The notes beneath the pieces were generated by a model. The model ran no database searches. It was not told the DNA's origin and saw nothing but the letters and a program-made list of their open reading frames with translations. From Spirogloea muscicola (Eukaryota; Streptophyta; Zygnematophyceae; Spirogloeales; Spirogloeaceae), in the NCBI GenBank assembly GCA_009602725.1, contig WELB01000051.1, forward strand, positions 621,382-633,725: DNA of 12,344 bases, given 5' to 3'. This document shows positions 7,794-12,344 of the stretch, piece by piece. A program made the position numbers and the translations under genes. How positions within the stretch are numbered: position 1 is the first letter of the stretch; each line of letters opens with the position of its first letter.

Positions 7794-8727
7794 ACTCAAC
7801 ATGTATCGGCGCGGAGGATGGGCTGCATCCTCGAGCAAACAGCAGTCTCCAAGTCTCCCTCTCGCGCACGTAAGGCCTGCTCTGTAAGGAGATTTTGAAG
7901 TCGTGCATGCTGCCGCACCAGCCCACGTCGAAATCCCGGTCTTGCGGTTTGCGTTGGTGACCACCTGCAGGACCACGGACTGGTGGCTCTTTTGATTGTA
8001 GTAGACTGCAGCATAATCACTTGTGGCCATGATAGGGATGTGCGAGCCGTCAATTGCCGGATGACGTACGGGATGTTTGCGGGCTCCTGGGACTCGGCAA
8101 CCATGCCGGCCATCTCCTTGTGCGTTGGCCACTTGACTTTGCTCAGCAGGATGATGGCGATCAGCACTTTGATCATAACGCTAGCCGTGCACGCTTCTAT
8201 CCCGAGAAGATTGGATGTGGCCCTAATGTGGCATCCAGTTGCAAGGTGGTGCAGCGTAGCCGCAATCCTCGCTGCCACCGGCACAGCTGCTCTTCTCGGG
8301 GTAGCGGAGTACACGGCTAGCATCATCATCACTGAGATGCTGATCGCTATCAAAGACATCCTGCTGCTGGAGCAAGTCAAGTGGCCGATGCACCAGATGG
8401 CCGGCATGGCCGCCAACTTCCAGGAGCTCGCAGGCATCCTGTACGTCATCAGCGCAGTCGACGGCTCGCACATCCCCATCATGGCTCCAACTGATTATGC
8501 AGCATTCTACTACAACCGAAAGAGCCACCACTCTGTGGTCCTGCAGGTGGTTGCTGACGCAAATCCTAAGACCACGCTGGGACTTCGACGTCGGCCAGTG
8601 CGGCAGCATGCACGACTTCACAATCTTCTCGCAGAGCAGGATCGGCACGGAACGCGTGAGAGGGAGACTTGGAGACTACTGTTTGCTTAGAGATGCAGCC
8701 TATCTGCCGCGTCGATACATGTTGAGT
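7794..8727. repeat. Long imperfect inverted repeat (arms about 416 and 436 nt, 82-nt spacer)
   Basis: The left arm is 7794-8209 and the right arm 8292-8727. End matches are ACTCAACATGTATCGGCG against CGTCGATACATGTTGAGT and CTATCCCGAGAAG against CTTCTCGGGGTAG. A transcript of either strand could fold into a long, mismatched hairpin over the transposase catalytic region. Confidence 0.75.
8292..8727 (+). pseudogene. Inverted internal copy of the transposase core
   Basis: Begins at CTTCTCGGGGTAG, in the sense of the LLGV codons, and runs through EQVKWPMHQMAGM, VDGSHIPIMAPTDYAAFYYN, KSHHSVVLQVVADAN, DFDVGQCGSMHDFTIF, GRLGDYCLLRDAAYLPRRYML. It ends with GTTGAGT at 8727. It has no N-terminal region and no third acidic residue. 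The 5' and 3' limits match 8209 and 7794 of the minus-strand gene, so it is a bounded copy of that segment from a diverged sibling (roughly 80-85 percent identical where I compared). It splits the N-terminus of the minus-strand gene. Confidence 0.75.
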
Positions 8728-8960
8728 TCTCACCCGCTCTTGTCCCGCTTCTCGATCATACCGCCGAGAGCCGGGACCAGCTTGTCAAGGACTCTGCGCG
8801 ACACTCCCACGCGCTTCCGGAAGTCCTGCTCGTGGAAGTCGACTTGCAGCTGCTGGAACCAGCCGGTCGGCTAGGTGGAGCTCCACAGGAGGCGCGGTGC
8901 TCTCTCCTCCTCCCCGTGCAGCATCATCATGGCCACGACAGCCATGATCTCGAGCTGCAT

Positions 8961-9342
8961 CGCCCGACGTAGCTGCCAGCAGGCAGGCCAGGACTGTCAT
9001 CATTGTTGAAGAGCCGCGTCTGCCATGGCATGGCAACGGCGGCGGCGACAGCGGCGGCGACCGCGGCGGCGACCGAGGCGGTGGCGACTGGGAGCACCCG
9101 GGCTCGGCAGGCCCGAAGGTGTTGAGAAGTGCGGAGGCTGCCTGCCCTCCAGGGTCTTGCAGGCCCGGCGGCGCGCCCTTCGAATCTCACGGTTGGCGCA
9201 AAACCCAACGGTGAAGATCCAACCGACTATCAGCCGCTGAGACCACAGGACTTCCGAGCTTCAGGTGGGAAAACCATTGAAAACAGGAGCGAGAGACGCT
9301 TCCAAGAGAGGGCGGTGGCTGGGAGAGGCCAGCCCAGAAAAA
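8961..9342. repeat. CGGCGG-rich simple repeat and right flank of the DNA transposon; no gene
   Basis: A GGCGGCGAC-type simple repeat spans about 9036-9088. To its right GGTTGGCGCAAAACCCAAC (about 9191-9209) is a short palindromic element that could mark a transposon terminus, but no matching left terminus was found. A GGGAGAGGCCAGCCC string at 9320-9335 is a partial B-type module. Basic low-complexity frames over this region are composition artefacts. Confidence 0.4.
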
Positions 9343-9455
9343 GAAGAAGAAAATGCTCGCCCATTGAGGATAGGGGCTGGAAAAGCCAGCCCAAAACAGA
9401 ATGAACAGAGCCCAGGAAAAGGGAGGAGGGGCCCGGGAAAACGCTAAAATATACA
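9343..9455 (-). mobile_element. Solo 3' end of subfamily A retroelement
   Basis: GAAGAAGAAAATGCTCGCCC, GGGGCTGG AAAAG CCAGCCC, GAATGAACAGAG and a GGGGCCCGGGAAAACGCTAA block follow the order of the 370-495 UTR on the minus strand. It is more diverged than the copies at 10396 and 325. No coding part is attached. Confidence 0.55.
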
Positions 9456-9468
9456 CACGGAAAAATGG

Positions 9469-9600
9469 AAGTGGCTCTCTCAATGGGGGCGAGGGCTGTG
9501 AGAAGAAGTGGCTCTCCACGAAAAGAAATGACAAGGGTTGAATGGGCCAAAGTACGAGGAACAGAAGCGCAATGCTCAAAACAGGGGTAGGATGAATCAC
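9469..9600 (-). mobile_element. 3' UTR of the 9601-10390 retroelement copy
   Basis: Follows the stop codon on the minus strand: GATTCATCCTACCCCTGTTTTGAG, then a TTTGGCCCATTCAACCCTTGTCATTTCTTTT stretch (written here only in part), ACAGCCCTCGCCCCCATTGAGAGAGCCACTTC. The terminus resembles subfamily B (CCACTTC), and the first stem arm is degenerate. Confidence 0.5.
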
Positions 9601-10390
9601 TCAATAGCAACGAGTGAGGAGCCTCACATCTGACAGACTAGCTAGCGGTAAACAATCCCCCTGATGAAAGCCAGAGGCAGCAACGAGAGCACGGCCAGCA
9701 CGCAGGTGCAAAGCGTGGGCCATGGACTGCTGAAGGAATATTGAGGGTCGCATGCGGTAGACCTGAGCCAGCGAGCCGGCGGCGTTGAAGTCAGCTCGCA
9801 TGCTCACCTCGCCTGCGGGACACAGCCGCGTAAGCGTGGCTAGCAGGTCGAGCCACTGGGACGCAAGGGTCCCGTGCACATCCACGGCTAGCGGTATGAA
9901 CTCGTCCCCAGCCGGGTGTTCTACGTGTTTGGCCGCCTTGCTGCAAGCGGTGTTCACCATAGCATGGCCAGCCCTCGAGGCAGAGAGCCCCAGATTGGAT
10001 CGGTCCACCACATTGGTGGTGATCACGTCTGCAATGATGGGCGCGCCACCTCCCGGCGTGGAGGCCACCAAGTCGACGCGTCGCGTGTGTAGTCCGTCGG
10101 CCTTCTGTAGGATTGGGCATTATGGAAGTGTTCTCCATCGCCACCGTGTAGCCGGCCTCCACACATTTGCCGAACATGGCATCCCCGAGGAGGTCGTGGG
10201 CTCCGTGCGTTCACCTCCAGTGGCGCAGTGGAGGACATGCGCCGCCAGCTCCGCCGGGTCCGTTGACCTTTCCTCGCACTCGCACTGCATCACGCCCAGC
10301 AGATAGGGCGGGGAAAGACCCAGCAGGCGATGGATTGCCGTGCGAAAGGGCTCGTCCGGCATTCTGAGTGCGTCGTAGGGGGGGAGCGTC
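9601..10390 (-). pseudogene. Retroelement C-terminal half: zinc knuckle plus restriction-like endonuclease, two frameshifts
   Basis: This is the longest copy in the window. From about 10390: DEPFRTAIHRLLGLSP, then CEC...HVLHC (C-x-C-x12-H-x3-C), then GGER. A frame change near 10200 leads to AHDLLGDAMFGKCVEAGYTV and ME; a second change at about 10070-10110 leads to RVDLVASTPGGGAPIIADV (D-x14-D), TTNVVD, and the common C-terminal block (PLAVDVHGTL, DFNAAGSLAQVYRMR, LHLRAGRALVAAS, RLLTRCY, TGA at 9601-9603). A Cys/His knuckle followed by an (R)PD-x12-14-D motif is the signature of the C-terminal endonuclease of R2/CRE-like non-LTR retrotransposons. Here the Pro is replaced by Val. No RT domain remains, since the copy is 5'-truncated at the module boundary near 10396. 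Class assignment is from motif memory. Confidence 0.6.
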
Positions 10391-10395
10391 CGAAA

Positions 10396-10563
10396 GAAGA
10401 AAGTGCTCGCCCGTTGAGAATAGGGGCTGGAACAACCAGCCCGAAAAAGAATGAACAGAGTACGAGAAGGGGGCCAGGGGAAGCGCTAAGTAACAGAAAC
10501 AAAGCTGCTACGAGACACTCAGTAACCCCTGCTAAGCAGCCGCAGATCAGAGATGCTGGGCTC
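10396..10563 (-). mobile_element. Young 5'-truncated retroelement 3' end (168 bp, near-identical to 325-492)
   Basis: The reverse complement matches 325-492 at all but two positions by eye. It includes the last 14 codons of the ORF, the stop, the whole 3' UTR, the GGGCTGG TTGTT CCAGCCC stem-loop, and the terminal GGGCGAGCACTTTCTTC. It abuts the older copy at 9601-10390. Confidence 0.75.
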
Positions 10564-10564
10564 C

Positions 10565-10646
10565 TAAAGGGCCGGATGGTACAAGAAGCAAATACTAAAC
10601 GCTAAGATGTCTGCAAGTAGGCTCTCAGTAATCTCCAGTCAGTAAA
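10565..10646 (+). repeat. Dispersed direct repeat, partner at 6186-6256
   Basis: Shares AAAGGGCCGGATGG, AAGAAGCA, CTAAGATGTCT and CAGTCAGTAA, in order, with 6186-6256. Adjacent to the young retroelement end at 10396-10563. Confidence 0.45.
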
Positions 10647-10886
10647 TGGAGGTCGGAATAGCTAGAGGGCGGAAAGACGTCGCCCTGACGGGACCCACAG
10701 GCAGCAGCCAAGGCGCGGCCGGTACGCACGAGGACGGCGAAGGCAAGGGACCTCAACCCCGACCTCGTCTACTGCTGTCCGTGACGAGCATCCCAAGGCG
10801 CTACAGCAGTCCCAAGCGCTTGCTTTGCACCGCCGAGCCGGTCGCGCCGCGCCCTTGCAGCAGCCGTTGGCCCCTTCGAACATCTT
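10647..10886 (+). other. No intact gene; relic of the retroelement LRAGRA segment at 10818-10870
   Basis: An open frame from 10646 has no recognisable protein. At about 10818-10870, LHRRAGRAAPLQQPLA (in one plus frame) corresponds to the LHLRAGRALAAAS segment. The flanks do not match the element. Confidence 0.4.
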
Positions 10887-11260
10887 CATGGCATTTTTGG
10901 GCTGGCCTCTCACAGCCTCCGCCCTCTACCGGAAGCGTCTTCTATCTTTGGGCTGGCATTTCAGAGCCACTGACTTGAAGTGGAAAGAGCTGTTCTTTCT
11001 ATCGGAGAGCCACTTTCTTTCATCCTATCCAGGCTGGCCTTTCGCAATCCTCGGCCCCTTTGGCAGCTTCAGCTGCAAACGACTCCAACTTGCGGCTGCT
11101 GTCTCGGGGTTACTAAGCTCCCAATTGTTGTTGTCCCTTACATAGCTGTGTGGTTTTGGCACCTTCGGCCTTTTGGAAGAAAGTGCTCGCCCTTGGAGAA
11201 GAGCAGCTTTTTGGACCTTATCGTTCTTTCTAGGCTGGCCATTTGCAGCCCACGTGCCCC
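10887..11260 (+). repeat. Cluster of degenerate plus-oriented stem-loop modules
   Basis: TTTTTGGGCTGGCCTCTCACAGCC (10892 onward, in part), CTTTGGGCTGGCATTTCAGAGCCAC (10945 onward), GAGAGCCACTTTCTTTC at 11004-11020, and CCAGGCTGGCCTTTCGCAATCC at 11027-11048 follow one another at 50-90 bp spacing. A minus-type half (GAAGAAAGTGCTCGCCC, 11176-11192) and a further plus stem, AGGCTGGCCATTTGCAGCCC, lie at about 11176-11252. They look like stacked 3' ends of old insertions. Confidence 0.5.
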
Positions 11261-11435
11261 TTCAGAAGAGCTGGGCAGCGTTTACTTGTGTCCCCTCCGG
11301 CAGAGCTCCTACTTTCTTCGTGCAGATCTGCCCTCAGTAACTCCGGTAGAATACTCTAGTGAGCACATCTAGTGAGAAATCAACAAGTTTCTTCCTTCAG
11401 CTCTCCTGCGCTTTTGGCCAATGGTCAATCCTTTT

Positions 11436-11516
11436 GCTGCCTCTGGTTCTGGCCAGGGGACCCACTTCCAGGAGCCTAGCCTCTCTGATCTGCGGCTGCT
11501 TAGCAGGGGTTACTGA
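11436..11516 (+). pseudogene. Last codons of the subfamily A retroelement ORF
   Basis: AASGSGQGTHFQEPSLSDLR and LLSRGY end at TGA 11514-11516, almost the same as residues 95-122 of the 1-369 frame. Sequence to the left is unrelated, so this copy is 5'-truncated. Confidence 0.65.
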
Positions 11517-11646
11517 GTGATTCGTGGCTGCTTTGTTTCTTCGTGTGCTTTCTTTTCTCAGCGCTTCCCCTGGCCCCCTTCTCGTACTTTGTTCATTCTT
11601 TTATGGGCTGGCTTTCCAGCCCCTCAACGGGCGAGCACTTTCTTCT
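11517..11646 (+). mobile_element. Subfamily A 3' UTR with stem-loop
   Basis: Contains the CAGCGCTTCCCCTGGCCCCC block, TCTCGTACTTTGTTCATTC, GGGCTGG CTTT CCAGCCC, CAACGGGCGAGC, and the terminus CACTTTCTTC. It is several positions diverged from 370-492 but has the same order. Confidence 0.65.
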
Positions 11647-11830
11647 TTTCGGGCTGGCTTGTCCCCTAGGGGAGGGCCACTTCTTTGGCCCTTCGGACCT
11701 TGTCAATTCTTTTCAGGCTGGCTGTTCACAGCCCATGCCCCCACCTGGGACAGCCACTTTTCTCCTTGCAAGCGGAAGAACAGCGCTTCCAAGTTAGCTA
11801 GGTGGCTGTGAGAGGCCAGCCCAAAAAAGC
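11647..11830. repeat. Three further stem-loop modules directly downstream
   Basis: TTTTCGGGCTGGCTTGTCCC...GGGCCACTTCTTT (11647-11684) is joined without a gap to the preceding terminus. Next is GGACCTTGTCAATTCTTTTC, AGGCTGGCTGTTCACAGCCC, GGGACAGCCACTTTTCTCC (about 11697-11766). A minus-oriented GTGAGAGGCCAGCCCAAAAA is at 11809-11828. Confidence 0.5.
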
Positions 11831-11849
11831 GGAGACTACCAAGAGGGCG

Positions 11850-11920
11850 TTCTGAGGTCTATGGCTCGGGCGTTGCACCTTCGTGCCGGCAAAGCCCTCG
11901 CTGCTGCCGCTGGCTCTGGC
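11850..11920 (+). pseudogene. Retroelement ORF fragment (MARALHLRAG segment)
   Basis: RSMARALHLRAGKALAAAAG lines up with residues 82-101 of the 1-369 frame. It ends exactly where the minus-strand element terminus GAAGAAGTGGC begins at 11921, so the minus element may have inserted into this plus-strand copy. Confidence 0.55.
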
Positions 11921-12065
11921 GAAGAAGTGGCACTCCCAATGGGGGCAAGGGCTGCGAAAAGCCAGCCCAAAAAGAATTCACAAAGGTTCAGAGGGGCCTA
12001 AGAGCGGTGAGCAGCTACAAAGGGGCCTGAGGATGCAATGGTAAAACAGGGGGAGGATGGATCAC
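11921..12065 (-). mobile_element. Complete subfamily B 3' UTR with terminal stem-loop
   Basis: From the stop codon at 12066-12068 the minus strand reads GATCCATCCTCCCCCTGTTT, CATCCTCAGGCCCCTTTGTAGC, CTCTTAGGCCCCTCTGAACC, GTGAATTCTTTTTGGGCTGGC, TTTTCGCAGCCC, TTGCCCCCATTGGGA and the terminus GTGCCACTTCTTC. It is the reference 3' UTR of this subfamily; the last 87 bases recur at 4589-4675. Confidence 0.65.
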
Positions 12066-12344
12066 TCAATAAGTACGAGTGAGGAGCCTCAGATCCGACA
12101 GACTATTTGCCGGGAAGCTATCACCCTGACGAAAGCCAGAGCCCGCAGCGAGAGCACGGCCAGCTCGCAGATGCAGAGCGTGGGCCATGGACCGCTGCAG
12201 GGATACAGAGAGGCGCATCCGATATACCTGAGCCCACGAGCCCGCGGCGTTGAAGTCGGCTGGCTCGCCGCGTCTGCGGGACACAGCCCGCCGCGCAAGC
12301 CTAGCCAATAGGTCAAGCCACTGGGACCCAAGAGCCCCGTGCAC
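12066..12344 (-). pseudogene. C-terminal end of a subfamily B retroelement ORF (5' cut by window edge)
   Basis: An open 92-residue segment ends at TGA 12066-12068: HGALGSQWLDLLARLARRAV, then EPADFNAAGSWAQVYRMR, SMAHALHLRAGRALAAGS and DLRLLTRTY. The frame has no break inside the window, and it has a complete 3' UTR (11921-12065), so the copy may be long or intact beyond the right edge. Close relative of 5440-5718. As elsewhere, the role (tail of a reverse-transcriptase/endonuclease polyprotein) is inferred from the 9601-10390 copy. Confidence 0.65.

Larger units (their letters stand above)
7406..8960 (-). pseudogene. PIF/Harbinger transposase (DDE nuclease), broken by nonsense, frameshifts and an inverted insert
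   Basis: Read from 8960: MQLEIMAVVAMM, an in-frame TAG near 8872, then GWFQQLQVDFHEQDFRKRVGVSRR and LDKLVPALGGMIEKRDKSG, the usual N-terminal region. The gene is interrupted by plus-oriented 8292-8727 and resumes at about 8291 with AAVPVAARIAATLHHLATG, a helix-turn-helix-like region, TASVMIK and KWPTHKEMAGMVAE. The catalytic part shows IDGSHIPIM (first Asp), YYNQKSHQSVVLQVV, CGSMHDF (second Asp) in a shifted frame, GRLGDCCLLEDAAHPPRRYML, FEQALGHLKGRFRLL (Glu) in a third frame, and HNMCNDDND. At least three frame breaks make it non-functional. It is convergent with the Myb-like gene, a normal two-gene arrangement for this superfamily. Terminal inverted repeats and target duplications were not found. 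Confidence 0.8.

Noticed and set aside
7983-8690. 235-residue plus-strand and 228-residue minus-strand frames crossing the centre of the inverted repeat
   Set aside because: Each is sense in one arm and antisense in the other, so neither is a real protein. The true signal is the transposase core in each arm.
9191-9209. GGTTGGCGCAAAACCCAAC palindrome as the Harbinger terminal repeat
   Set aside because: I could not find a matching terminus near 6537 or flanking three-base duplications, so the element ends remain undefined.
9025-9240. Arg-rich 71-residue frame (RRRRQRRRPRRR)
   Set aside because: It is a translation of a GGCGGCGAC simple repeat.
10646-10978. 110-residue plus-strand frame
   Set aside because: It runs from unrecognised sequence into a retroelement relic and then stem-loop modules, with no coherent protein.

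Overview
The window looks like nuclear DNA of a green plant-lineage eukaryote, most likely a GC-rich unicellular green alga. The single intact host gene is a plant-type cytosolic adenylate kinase split by five short GT-AG introns, and one intron carries degenerate plant-type (CCCTAAA) telomere-like repeats. The rest is mostly debris of mobile elements. There is no prokaryotic operon organisation, rRNA or CRISPR array. I cannot name the species.

Layout. 1-495: 3' end of a non-LTR retroelement (+). 496-2542: mostly unrecognised sequence with two small retroelement scraps. 2543-4312: adenylate kinase on the minus strand, six coding exons giving 244 residues. 4313-4419: its promoter/5' UTR, repeated in inverted orientation at 6311-6446 together with the start of exon 1 (6447-6536). 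The 1.9 kb between the two arms holds truncated retroelement ends, short tandem repeats and stem-loop modules. 6537-9000: a decayed PIF/Harbinger-type DNA transposon, with a Myb/SANT-like gene (+) whose frame is open to the ATG of the duplicated kinase exon, and a broken transposase (-) interrupted by an inverted copy of its own catalytic core. 9300-12344: at least five more retroelement 3' ends in both orientations, one retaining a zinc-knuckle plus restriction-like endonuclease region (9601-10390), and a cluster of stem-loop modules.

The retroelement copies share a C-terminal protein segment followed by a 3' UTR with a strong GGGCTGG/CCAGCCC stem-loop and a common terminus, CACTTTCTTC or CCACTTCTTC. 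Truncated pieces of this 3' end occur about twenty times. One 64-bp module sits inside a retroelement reading frame flanked by a 6-bp duplication, suggesting that the stem-loop unit can itself be inserted.

The strongest leads are this mobile stem-loop module; the possible in-frame fusion of the adenylate kinase N-terminus to a transposon Myb-like protein under a copied kinase promoter; and the roughly 0.9-kb transposase inverted repeat, which could make a hairpin RNA. All sequence comparisons were made by eye.
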